The notes under the pieces were generated by a model. It had not been told where the DNA came from and searched no databases. It saw nothing but the letters and a program-made list of their open reading frames with translations. This document shows, in pieces, positions 11,976 through 22,302 of a DNA stretch of 64,000 nt (positions within the stretch are counted from its first letter, which is position 1; each line of letters begins with the position of its first letter). The translations under genes were made by a program, and so were the position numbers. Origin of the DNA: Cryptomeria japonica (Eukaryota; Streptophyta; Pinopsida; Cupressales; Cupressaceae); the NCBI RefSeq assembly GCF_030272615.1, contig NC_081411.1, positions 832,366,160-832,430,159 on the forward strand, written 5' to 3'.

Positions 11976-12047
11976 TGGACCAGCTAGGACTTGAACCTAG
12001 GACCTTCCATACACTGTTGGAGTGCTCTACCACTGAGCTACTGGCCC
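11976..12047 (-). other. tRNA-like sequence in TRIM-1 left LTR
   Basis: 72 nt with D-arm box A (TAGCTCAGTGGTAGAGC), a 5-bp T-stem and box B (GGTTCAAGTCC here), and 7-bp acceptor halves GGGCCAG/CTGGTCC pairing with one G-U. The anticodon arm is irregular and no CCA follows. It is not a free-standing host tRNA gene because it lies wholly inside the LTR. Confidence 0.75.
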
Positions 12048-12174
12048 CTCTTTGACCAGTCCATCGTTGGTTTGGGTGTGGCTTATTTCCAACACTAACA
12101 CCCCCCCTTAAGCCACACCTCTCGTGTGCTTGGGACTCCTAGCCTAGACCTGGCTCTGATACCATGTTGAGACA

Positions 12175-12246
12175 TGGACCGGCTAGGACTCGAACCTAGG
12201 ACCTTCCATACACTACTGGAGTGCTCTACCACTGAGCTACTGGCCC
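12175..12246 (-). other. tRNA-like sequence in TRIM-1 right LTR
   Basis: Same 72-nt structure as the left LTR copy, with an intact box B (GGTTCGAGTCC) and box A. The acceptor 3' half reads CCGGTCC, one mismatch from the other copies. Confidence 0.75.
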
Positions 12247-12560
12247 CTCTTGGACCAGTCCATTGTCGGTCCGGGTGTGGCTTATTTCCAACACCAACAA
12301 TAAAACATAGAACATGAATGTCATCTCCAATGCTTTAATCTCAACTTTACTTCTACTCAATGCTTGATAGAAGACCAAATGCTTGCTCACTTGAATGTAG
12401 ATCTCAATTTTTCTTGATGATGAATTTGAATTATGAATATGCTATATCAAAATGAGAGGGGTAGACATCCTTTTATACTTTCTAGTTGAAAAAAAAATTT
12501 GTTTTTCAGACATAGGCCGACACAGGATCTAGGTTCCTGCTCAATTTGTGTTACTGTTAT

Positions 12561-14979
12561 TGTTGTCAATATGTTGGATTTGGGTAAGTGTTGTCATTGA
12601 TGTCAACACTATATCTTGGTTGGAGGCTATCCCAGTTGGACCTATCTCAGTTAGTCTTGGTGATCATCTTGGTTTTGGCTATGATTCTGATTCGGTATGA
12701 TCAAATCTTTGGAATTAGTTTTTGATGCTTAGTTTGGATAGGGTAAGTGTTGTCATTGATGTCAACACTGTATCTCAATCGGAGGCTATCCCAGTTGGAC
12801 CTATCCTGGTTAGTCTTGGTGATAATCTTGGTTTTGGTTATGATTCTAGTCCAGTATGATCAAATATTTGGAATCGGTTTTGGATGCTTACTTTGGATGG
12901 TTATTTTTGGTCCATGTTTCGGTGCTCCAGTAATTATCTCTCATGTTCCTGCTTGGTATTTCCTGGTACCAGTTAGCTTTACCGGTAAGAGATATTTGGT
13001 GTTTTGGTCAGACAATTTTGGTTTGACTTATGGAATCGATTTCTATCATGCTGAAGGTGCTTCTTGATCATATTATAAGTGTTTGGTGACTTTGCATTAG
13101 CTAGCATGTTGTTATGGTGCTCCTATTTGGATCTAGTTAGAATTTCTGTGTTACTTCACTAAGGGTTTCTACCAGTTGGTGAAGCGTGTTGGATTTTGGT
13201 CTTAGCAGAATTTCTGGCGTATGGAATTGTTTGGTTACTTGATTTAGGTCCATGATATATAATGTAAATCATAATATTGGTTTGGTGATACCATGTAATA
13301 TAATTTTTGTCATTACGGGTTTATGGGTTTAGGGTTTAGCTGACCTTGTCAATAAGCTTGATGATCTGTATTTATAGGTGACTTATTCATGTAATTTATA
13401 TATAGATGGGATGGATGGTTATGTTTGCATTATCAAAGGAAAGTTTATGTGCGAACAAGTGATATATCATTTGGTGAAGGTTTTTGTATTGTAGGGCAGG
13501 CATCTGTTCTTAACCAGAATCGTATCAAGCATTAGGAGATGCTACTTTCATAGTTCATTCTTTCTGAATTGTAGTCCGATGTTTTTGTAAGTCAGTGAGA
13601 CTTATTTTTGTGATGAGTAGTGAGATCTACATAGTTGGCCTGATTGAAAGTGCAATCCCTATTGTAATTTCACATACTGCTGCAGAAGTATTATCTGATT
13701 GTGGGTAGGGTTTCCCACTATGGTTTTTCTCTTTACCGAGTTTTCCACATCAAAATATTGGTGTTGTGTGTACTGTTCTTTCATGTTCTTGTTAGGAACC
13801 GGAGGCAATTGAGAGGGGGGGGGGTGAATCAGTTGACTATTAATTTCAACCCAAATATAACTTAACCAAACTTAGTGCATAATACCAGTAAACCAAACTT
13901 AATGCTGGTAGACAGTTTAGTAGTTAATGATAGTACTGGTAAAGTTTAATGCATGAAATAGAAAGACAAATAACATACACAACACATATCACAGTTATTT
14001 GTACATGGAAACCTTGTAAGGGGAAAAAACACGGTGGGAAACCTTACCCACAATCAGATGATACTACTGCAGATAGTATGTGTGTACAATATGAGGTCCG
14101 CACATGCAGAAAGGCCAACTTCCTAGAGCTCACTGGTCAATCACAAAATGGGAGTCACACTGACTACAATTGGATGGTTAAATCCAATGATAATGTACTT
14201 CTCAAAATAGCATCTTCATATGTTGGGTTCAGTACCGATTAAGCTCTGATTGCCTTCTCCACAACCTTCCTTGAATCTTCAAATGATGTCTCTGTGTATA
14301 GCTCTACTTATATTCACATATACCTTATTACAATCCTCTTTTATATCCTCATTCAATCTCATAAATGAGAGCTTACATATTTACCAAAACCTAAGACCAA
14401 ATGTGTAGGTCGACTTACAAAGAATATTACAATTAAATCAATTACAAATTAATATGAGATGCATGATGTTGACTCAATGCATTTACAACAATAACCAATC
14501 ATCTCCATAATGTGCCGTGCTGATAATTCTTGTTGGTCCATAACCTAGACCTATTTGTCGGTAACAACAAATATGCAAACTCAATTGTACCAATAATCAA
14601 ATCACCAAAACCAAGTGTCCAAACAATGTCTTCGATGTAACCAAGTAATCTCCAGATGATAACAGATCATCCTCAGTGCCAGTGAACAATATAACCTGCC
14701 GGTGAACCATATACCGGTGACTGTGCATAAGTCACTGAACATGCCGGTGAACATAACCAAAGATCTCCAAGTGCTGATAGGTGTTCTCAAGTGTTGACAA
14801 GTGTTGACATCAATGACAAAACCAGTGTAACACATCCAACATACCAACAGTTCTATCCTTCATTATGTTAGTTTATTTGTGCTCTGGTTTAATGGTTTTG
14901 ATTTGCATAAGTTCTGATTTCTGATGGTAAACTGATTCACCCCCTCTCAGTTTACTCCTGATATCATATCTGTATAACA
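12561..14979 (+). repeat. Copia-1 5' LTR, with internal duplication and solo LTR insert
   Basis: Starts tgttgtcaat and ends ataaca before the primer site. Without the solo LTR (13790-14849) it is about 1354 bp, 150 bp longer than the 3' LTR. A tandem duplication with a period of about 159 bp accounts for this (gggtaagtgttgtcattg at 12582 and again at 12741). The end carries the C-rich motif gattcaccccctctcag shared with the other copia LTRs. Confidence 0.85.
13790..14849 (-). repeat. Solo copia LTR inside copia-1 5' LTR
   Basis: Begins tgttaggaac and ends accaaca, with an exact 5-bp duplication gttct on each side (13785-13789, 14850-14854). The 3' LTR of copia-1 lacks it, which gives the empty site near 20505. 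No internal sequence remains, so it is a recombination product. A G-run with gtgaatcag lies near its left end. Confidence 0.85.
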
Positions 14980-14981
14980 AT

Positions 14982-14993
14982 TGGTATCAGAGC
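14982..14993 (+). other. Copia-1 primer-binding site
   Basis: TGGTATCAGAGC, complementary to the initiator tRNA-Met 3' end, two bases after the LTR end. Confidence 0.9.
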
Positions 14994-15033
14994 GAGGTCC
15001 TCTCTGCAAAAGGTTAACCACTTGAGGAGATCC

Positions 15034-16140
15034 AATGACAACTGCATCTAGTTCTACATTCAATCCCTATTAGAAGGAGAGTCCCAGATTTGATGGTACA
15101 AATTATAAGATATGGAAGGAGAAAATGAAGATTCATCTCAGATGTCTTGGAGCTAAAGTTTGGGAGATAGTGGAGAAAGGGTATATACCTCATGATCCTA
15201 ATTCTAGAACATCGACACCCGTTGATGAATAGAACAAGGCTTAAAATTGTGTTAGAGCAAAAGAAGCATTGTTAAGCACCCTATCTGATGAAAAGCTATT
15301 GAATGCCATAGAGTTGGAGAATGCAAAGCTGATATGGACAAAGATTGAAACTCTTTATGAAGGTGATGATGCTGTGAAAATTGAAAAAATTGAAGGTTTC
15401 ATGGATAGAGTAAATGAGATTGTTATGGGATTCAAATGCTATGACAAATCAGTTAGTGAGGATGATATAATGTCAAAGGTTCTAAGAGTTCTACCTCCAG
15501 CTTATAAGATGAAGGCTACTACAATTAATAAACTCAGGACAATGTCAAGTACCCCTTTTACCAGAGATACACCGCTTGGGAAATTGGCTGCTTTTGAGCT
15601 TGAGGAACTTGGAGAGCATAGTGCTACTAAAACTGAGACTGCATTTAAAGCATCTACTTTCGATAAGCAAAAGATAGATTGGAAGGAGATGTATGCTAAA
15701 GATATGGAGGACATTGAAAGAGAAGAAAGAGAACTTGAAGAGATGGAAGCCTTGATTGCTAGAAGAATTCCTAAAGGACCAGTTGGAAGTAAGTATGAAG
15801 GAAAAGTCCCTTTTAAATATTTTTCATGCAATAAGATTGTTCATTTTGCTTCTACATGCCCTGAAAGAGCTGCTAGGAATCATGAAATATTTTTGAAGAG
15901 TTATAAGCCTAATGCGACATATCAGAAAAGACCTAGATTCAAAGGTAATAAAGATAAATTATGCTATTATGCTGGTGATGATGATTTTGGTATTATTGAT
16001 GATGATGATGATGATGAACCTATGAGTGGAACCAGTAATGGAGTTGCCTCTAGTAAGGACTGGGTTTTTATTGCTATCAAGGATGATTCTCCGGAACCTG
16101 TCATTGAAACAACTCATACTGAGGAAAAGGCTTTAGCTGC
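15034..16140 (+). pseudogene. Copia-1 Gag
   Basis: ATG at 15034 follows the primer site by 40 bp. Residues PRFDGTNYKIWKEKMKIHL mark the copia Gag N-terminus. In-frame TAG at about 15072 and 15228 and TAA at about 15241 interrupt it. From 15269 it stays open into protease. The zinc knuckle near 15820 reads FSCNKIVHFASTC with the first Cys lost (Y). An aspartate-rich run (about 15985-16015) follows. The product would be the particle protein but is non-functional here. Confidence 0.8.
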
Positions 16141-17470
16141 TAAAATTGAAGACAATGATGAATGGGTTATAGATAGTGGATGCTCACATCACATGACTGG
16201 TGACAAGAGAAAATTTCTATCACTACAATAATTTGATAGCGGATTAGTCAGATTTGGAGACAAGGAGGCATGCAAGATCAAAGGCAAGGGAACAATGTCA
16301 TTGGATGGTAAGACTAACACTGATAATATTTATTATGTTGAAGGCTTAAAGCATAATCTTTAAGTGTAGGTCAGATGGTGGATAAAGGATTTAATTTACA
16401 ATTCAAGGATGGGAAATGTAAGATCATCAATAGATTTGGATTGGAAATTGCTTCTGAAACTCAAACCAATGGAAACATATTTCATTTGAACTCCGGTGAG
16501 AAAGCTTGCTTGATTGATTAGATTGATGAAAGCTGGTTATGCCATAAGAGGATATGTCATGTAAATTTTAATTGCATAGTGAAGATCAGTTCAATAGAGG
16601 ACGTTAGAGATTTGCCCAAAATTATCAAACCTCATAATCCGGTATGTAGAGAATTTCAAATGGGTAAGCAAGTTAAAACTTATTATAGAAGCATACCAGA
16701 TAAATCTAATGAAATTCTTGATCTTATTAATACTGATCTGTGTGGACCGACAAGGACTAAAAGTTTTCAAGGTGATAGATACTTTATGTTACTTATTGAT
16801 GATTATTCTAGAATGATGGTAGAATTTTTGAAAGAAAAATATGAAGCTTTTGAAATTCAAAATCTTTAAAGCTATGGTTGAGACTGAGACAAGACTGAAG
16901 ATAAAGTGTTTGAGATCAGATCAAGGCAGTGTTTTTACATCTGGTGAATTCAACAACTTTTGTGAGAAGGATGGAATCAAAAGACAACTTTCTCCACCTA
17001 CGACTCTACAACAGAATGGATTGGAGGAAAGGAAGAACACAACCATATTGGATGCGGCAAGGACTATGATGACATAAGCTAAATTGTTTGATATTTATTG
17101 GAGGGAAGCTATCAATACAACTGTATACACTTTCAACAGAGTACACATAAAAGGTGATACCGGTAAGACTCCTTATGAATTATGGTTTGGTCATACTCCT
17201 ATTGTCAGACATTTCAGAATTTTTGGAAGTAAATGTTACATTAGAAGAGATGATGCATTGGGAAAATTTGATCCTACAAGTGATGAAGGAATATTTTCGG
17301 GTTATTCTACTAAGAGAAAAACATATAGATGTTATAACAAAAGATTGAATAGGATAGCAGAGAGCATACATCAGATCAAATCATATGACTGTGAACCTGA
17401 AGATTGTTTTATGAGACTTGAACTGGTAATGTATGAAGTTGCTCAGAACAATGAACCTGCCACTTGGTAA
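16141..17470 (+). pseudogene. Copia-1 protease and integrase
   Basis: Protease starts with WVIDSGCSHHMTG, the intact D-S-G motif, then a TAA at about 16229 and a frameshift near 16361. Integrase follows: a zinc-binding remnant (WLCHKRICH ... CREFQMG, where the second Cys of C-x2-C is replaced by F), then DLCGPTRTKSFQGD with the first catalytic Asp, LLIDDYSRM with the second, and QQNGLEERKN with the Glu. A frameshift at about 16850 and a TAA near 17076 break the core. The C-terminal YELWFGHTPIVRHFRIFGS block is present. Confidence 0.8.
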
Positions 17471-17637
17471 CATAAAAAAACTCAACTGTGATAGAGGAAC
17501 AAAAAAAAGAGTCAGTAAATCAAGAAAATTCAAAGACTCCCAGGTATGTGAAACTAAATCATTCTGAAGATCAAATCATTGGAGATAAAAGTAGAGGTGT
17601 GATGATTAGGAGAAGGCTAGATACTGAAGAGGTATGA

Positions 17638-18590
17638 TTGATTTCTCAAATTAAACCAGAATCATTTATTGAAGCAAGTAAAGATGAAAATTGGATAAAA
17701 GCGATGGAAGAAGAATTAGATCAGATTGAAAAGAATAAGACATGGGAACTAGTTCCTAGACCTAAATACAAGAACATTATTGGAACTAAATGGGTTTACA
17801 GGAATAAATTAAATGAGGAAGGTCAAATTGTGAGGAAAAAGGCTAGATTGTTTTGTAAAGGTTATTCACAAGAAGGAGTTGATTATGATGAGACTTATGC
17901 CTCGGTTGCAAGAATTGAAACGATAAGTCTTTTTCTTGCTTATGCTGCACACACGAACTACAAAGTATATCAAATGGATGTCAAATGCACATTTCTGAAT
18001 GGAAATCTTGAAGAGGAAGTCTATATTGAGCAACCTAATGGATTTTATTTATCAAAAGACAAGGACATGGTTTGCAAATTGAAGAAAACTTTATATGGAC
18101 TATAACAAGCCCCTAGGGCATGGCATGCTAGATTGGACAAATATCTTTCTAAGATTGGTTTTACCAAAGGTAACGCTGATAGTAATCTATATTACAAAAT
18201 TGAGCATGATGACATACTGATCATTGAAGTCTTTGTGGATGATATCATTTTTGGAGGAGAAGATAGTCTATGCATGAAATTTATTGATGATATGAAGAAT
18301 GAATTTGAAATGTCTATGATTGGTGAGATGAAATTTTTCTTAGGTTTGGAGATTACTCAGACTGATAAAGGTATTTTTATTTGTCAAACTAAGTATGTGA
18401 AGGAGTTACTTAAGAAATTTGGACTTGAGAATTCTAAACATGTCTGTACTCCTATGATAACCGGTTGCAAATTGTCAAAGGATGATGAATCCCCTAAAGT
18501 GAATCCAAGTAGATACAAATCAATGATTGGTGGATTTTTGTTAAGAGGATATTGCTTGTATTTCCTCAAGATTTTAGTCAGATACTAGAG
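17638..18590 (+). pseudogene. Copia-1 reverse transcriptase
   Basis: The two open stretches 17638-18105 and 18133-18588 cover the copia RT: NKTWELVPRPKYKNIIGTKW, YQMDVKCTFLNG (first catalytic Asp region) and VFVDDIIFGGED (intact V-D-D). One TAA at about 18103 separates them at the YGL-K-QAP position. The frame degrades after 18540. Upstream linker 17471-17637 has several stops. Confidence 0.85.
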
Positions 18591-19162
18591 AAACTCATGA
18601 TATTGTTGTTAAGAGGATATTGAGGTAATTGGCAGGTACAACTGACCTTGGGTTATGGTATCCAACGAATGATGACTTCAGATTATGTGCATATATAGAT
18701 TTTGATTGTGCTAAATATGTGGATGATAGGAAGAGAACTACCATCAATGCATTCTTTCTTGGGAAGAAGTTAGTTTCATGGCTTAGAAAGAAATAATCAT
18801 ATACTTCATTATCTACTGCTAAAGCAGAATATGTAACTGCTACTACCAACTGTGCTCAGATTTTATGGATGAAACAAATTCTAAAAGATATAAGGGTAAG
18901 TTATAATGAGCCTATTTTTATTCACTGTGATAATACTATTGCTATTGATATGTCAAAGAATATAGTATTTCATTCTAAATCAAAACACATTTTTATAAGG
19001 TACAATTTCTTGAAGGAAAAGGTTGAAGCAAAGGAAGCCAGATTGGTTTATGTGCCTACTAAGGAGTAAATTGTAGATATTCGAACTAAAACATTGCCTA
19101 AAGATACTTTTGAATATCTCAAAGATCGGTTGGGGGTTGCCAACCCTCTAGAAGAGACTTAG
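18591..19162 (+). pseudogene. Copia-1 RNase H
   Basis: Fragments include SLSTAKAEYVTATTNCAQI with the catalytic Glu (18810-18860), IHCDNTIAIDMSKN with the Asp (18920-18960) and the C-terminal KHIFIRYNFLKEKV. Stops appear near 18796 and 19067. The natural end of the polyprotein is the TAG at 19160. The polypurine tract and 3' LTR follow. Confidence 0.75.
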
Positions 19163-19427
19163 AGATGTAGGAATGCATTAATCTGGTAAGCTTATTAGAT
19201 ATTTTATTTGATCCAGGTTGAAGAGATGATGCTACTACTCTGGGGGAGTAGTCAACTATTTGGTTCAATTTTTTTGATTTGGTATCCGTCCTTTGTCATT
19301 GATGTCAAAGGGGGAGAGGTGGTATTCATATGAAAATCAGTCATATCTTTGAGGGAGATTGTTGGCATTCCTTGGCACTTGGATGTTTTTCACATTCAAT
19401 GTTGCCATCAATGCCAAAGGGGGAGAT

Positions 19428-20631
19428 TGTTGGCAATATATTGGATTTGGTTAAGTGTTGTCATTGATGTCAACACTATATCCCAATTGGAGGCTATCCC
19501 AGTTGGACATATCTCGGTTAGTCTTGGTGATCATCTTGATTTTGACTATGATTCTGATCCAGTATGATCAGATCTTTGGAATCGGTTTTGGATGCTTACT
19601 CTGGATGGTTATTTATTCTGTTGGTTCATGTTTTGGTGCTCTGGTAACTATCACTTATATTCCAAGTTGGTATTTTCTAGTACTGGTTAGCTTTATCGAT
19701 AAGAGATATTTGGTGTTTTGGTTAGATGATTTTGGTTTGGCTTATGGAATCAGTTTCTATCATGCTAAAGGTCCTTCTTGATCATATTCTGAGTGTTTGG
19801 TGACTTTGCATTGGCTGGCATGCTATTATGGTGGTCCTATTTGGATCCAGTTAGACTTTTTGTGCTACTTCACTAAGGGTTTCTATCGGTTGGTGAAGCA
19901 TGTTGGATTTCGGTCTTAGTGGAATTTTCGATGGATGAAATTCTTTGGTTACTTGATTTAGGTCCATGCTATGTAATTTAAATCATAATATTGGTCCGGT
20001 GATACCGTGTAATGTAATTTTTTGTCATTACGGGTTTATGGGTTTAGGGTTTAGCTGACCTTGTCAATAAGGTTGATGATCTGTATTTATAGGTGACTTA
20101 TTCATGTAATTTGGATATGGATGGGATGGATAATTATGTATGCATTATTAGAGGAAATTTTATGTGTGAACAAGTGAAATATTATTTGGTGAAGGTTTTT
20201 ATATTGTAGGGAAAACATCTGTGCTTAACCGAAACTGTATCAAGCATTAGGAGATGCTACTTTCACAGTTCATTCCTTTTAGATTGTAGTCCGATATTTT
20301 TGTAAGTCAGTGAGACTTATTTTTGTAATGAGTAGTGAGCTCTAGGCAGTTGGCCTGATTGCAAGTGCAATCCCCATTGTAATTTCACATACTGTTGCAG
20401 AAGTATTATCTGATTCTGGGTAGGGTTTCCCACCATGGTTTTTGCGTTTACCAGGTTTTCCATGTCAAAATATTGGTGTTGTGTGTGTTGTGATTTCATG
20501 TTCTATCCTTCTTTGTGTTTGTTTATTTGTGCTTTAGTTTAATGGTTTTGATTTGCATAAGTTCTGATTTTTTATGGTAAATTGATTCACCCCCCCTCTC
20601 AGTTTACTCTTGGTATCAAATTTGTCTAATA
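19428..20631 (+). repeat. Copia-1 3' LTR
   Basis: Starts tgttggcaat directly after polypurine tract AAAGGGGGAGA (19416-19426) and ends ctaata. The terminal CA has become TA. 1204 bp. The C-rich motif gattcaccccccctctcag is at 20583-20601. Divergence from the 5' LTR is substantial, so the insertion is not recent. Confidence 0.9.
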
Positions 20632-20915
20632 GTTATGAGGCCTCAAAATGGGCTCTTTTTGGGAGGACCATGGTACTAAGCACCCGAGTCCTTGAGGACC
20701 ATGTCACCCAATGCCATGGTCCTAGACATCAGGGTCCCATGATCAAGGGGAGTGAAATGCAGATATTATAATTTTGATTTTGGTGATAGGTGTGAGTAGA
20801 ATTAGAGCTTCAATCATGCCTTAGGGGACAAATGCCAAAGTGAGGGTGTAAGTGAGGTTAAAATTATAAGGGAGTACAATTTAGGATGCTACAGGTTATA
20901 ATTTATGATGCTACA

Positions 20916-22302
20916 TTTAGCCCCCACTTTAACAGGAATATGAGCCTATGCAAATACTCATGGTAATGTAGATAGATGCGGAAGAGAGAGAGGAGCAACT
21001 AGGAGCAAAATTACAAAGATATAAGACATCACTAATTTCAAAGAACCAAGCCCCCAATCTTATGATCTTAGCTTACACAATCATATGCAAGGACACACAA
21101 AACAAGAGAAGGATAAACAAAAGACAAAAGACACTCAACACAAGAGGGGTTATTACTAAAAACAAAAAACTCCAAGTAAACTAGTCGAAGAAACCTCAAT
21201 AGTAAAAATGTCTCAACCACTAATCTCATTCTTGGAATTCTATTACCGGAACACAAGAGGCCAAATGTAATGAGCAAGATAATACATCAAGTGATGAACC
21301 ATGATCCAACAAGTAGCAAAGCTATGAGCTCATGGGGAGGTGAAAGGAGAGAACTTGGACGCCACATGCTAGCAAGCCACATTATGCTAGGTGATCCATG
21401 AGAAGGAAAGAGAGACCATTGAACCCACATGCTAGCAAGATACATTATGTTAGGTGACCTATAGGAACATGAATACTCACAGGACAACAAGCTATGTTAT
21501 GTTGTGTGATTCATATAGAGATGGAGAGACACAATAGTCTAGCAAGTTGTGTTATGCTAGTTCCACTCATCCCAATAAATGTTGCACAAGGAGGGTTGAA
21601 AGGTCTATAAAGATGTGTTATGCTAGTCAACTTACCTTAAAGAAGAAAAAGGAAGAGATGAAAGGTCTATGAAGCTGCATTATGCTAGTCAACTCACCCT
21701 GATGCATATGTTGCCATCTAGTTTTAGGATTTAAACATTTTGTCTAAGAGTTAGGTTTGGGGTTGAGCATGTAACAACTTGTATAAGACATGCAATTGAA
21801 AAATAATATGTGTAGTTTTGGGAACATCTCATCTAAGAGTTAGGTTTGGTTTCAAGCATTTACACCCTGTATAAGAAATATAAAAGGACCACATCTGGTT
21901 TCAGCAATGAATCATCTTGTCTAAGAGTTAGTTCTTGTTTTGAGTATGCAACAACTTGTCTAAGACATGAAAATAAAAAATATGGTATAAGGAGGACACG
22001 ATGTATGCCCCCCCCCTTTAATATGTCAACATAGTGGTATGTTGATATCTTAAGGAATCTAGAAACAAGGATACACACCTTTATTAACAAGGAGACATCC
22101 TTTAGGAAACAATGTAAATAAATCCAAGCTAATGAGGCATGTCTCTTATAATCAAGGAAAATATAGTTGTAAAAGATATATCTTGCAACAAGTCAATAGA
22201 ATATTTTGAAGGAGAAGGAGGAAGAGATCTTTGATCTACATCCAATAGGAGATTTTGAACAAAAATAGCATCATTAATGAAAAGAAAGGAAGGGGAAAAT
22301 AA
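20916..22302 (-). other. R/X internal 3' region with polypurine tract and short tandem repeats
   Basis: Polypurine tract at 20916-20932. 21290-21710 has degenerate repeats containing catgctagcaagccacatta-like units. 21740-21965 has three copies of a roughly 90-bp unit with gtctaagagttaggttt. No supported gene. The left half of the LARD target duplication (aataa) is 22298-22302. The region resumes at 50095. Confidence 0.5.

Larger units (their letters stand above)
11966..12299 (-). mobile_element. TRIM-1: miniature LTR element with tRNA-like LTRs
   Basis: Two direct 135-bp terminal repeats (11966-12100 and 12165-12299) starting TGTTGGTGTT and ending CAACA on the minus strand flank a 64-bp interior. 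That interior is only a primer site (TGGTATCAGAGCC, 12152-12164) and a polypurine tract (TAAGGGGGGG, 12101-12110). Flanks are ataag/ataaa, a 5-bp duplication with one change. The uninterrupted paralogous site is visible at 4851-4862 in LTR-A (cttcataaaact). There is no coding capacity. The total of 334 bp is identical to TRIM-2. Confidence 0.9.
12561..20631 (+). mobile_element. Copia-1: complete but decayed Ty1/copia element
   Basis: 5' LTR 12561-14979, 3' LTR 19428-20631, primer site 14982-14993, polypurine tract 19416-19426, and Gag-protease-integrase-RT-RNase H in copia order between. The 5-bp target duplication gttat is exact (12556-12560 and 20632-20636). The matching uninterrupted site in LTR-A is near 5088-5100. 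All genes carry stops or frameshifts, so it cannot move alone. Confidence 0.9.
11286..20915 (-). repeat. R gypsy LTR-B (5' LTR), split by TRIM-1 and copia-1
   Basis: Left edge tgttatgg at 11286, right edge gctaca at 20915. Removing TRIM-1 (11966-12299), copia-1 (12561-20631) and their target duplications leaves about 1.2 kb, matching LTR-A. The last 45 bp contain two successive terminal copies (ending 20893 and 20915), either a 22-bp tandem duplication or the ends of two LTRs joined. Confidence 0.7.

Noticed and set aside
21290-21970. CRISPR-like short repeats
   Set aside because: Units are degenerate, vary in spacing, and lie in the non-coding part of a plant retroelement. No cas-type genes or constant direct repeats.
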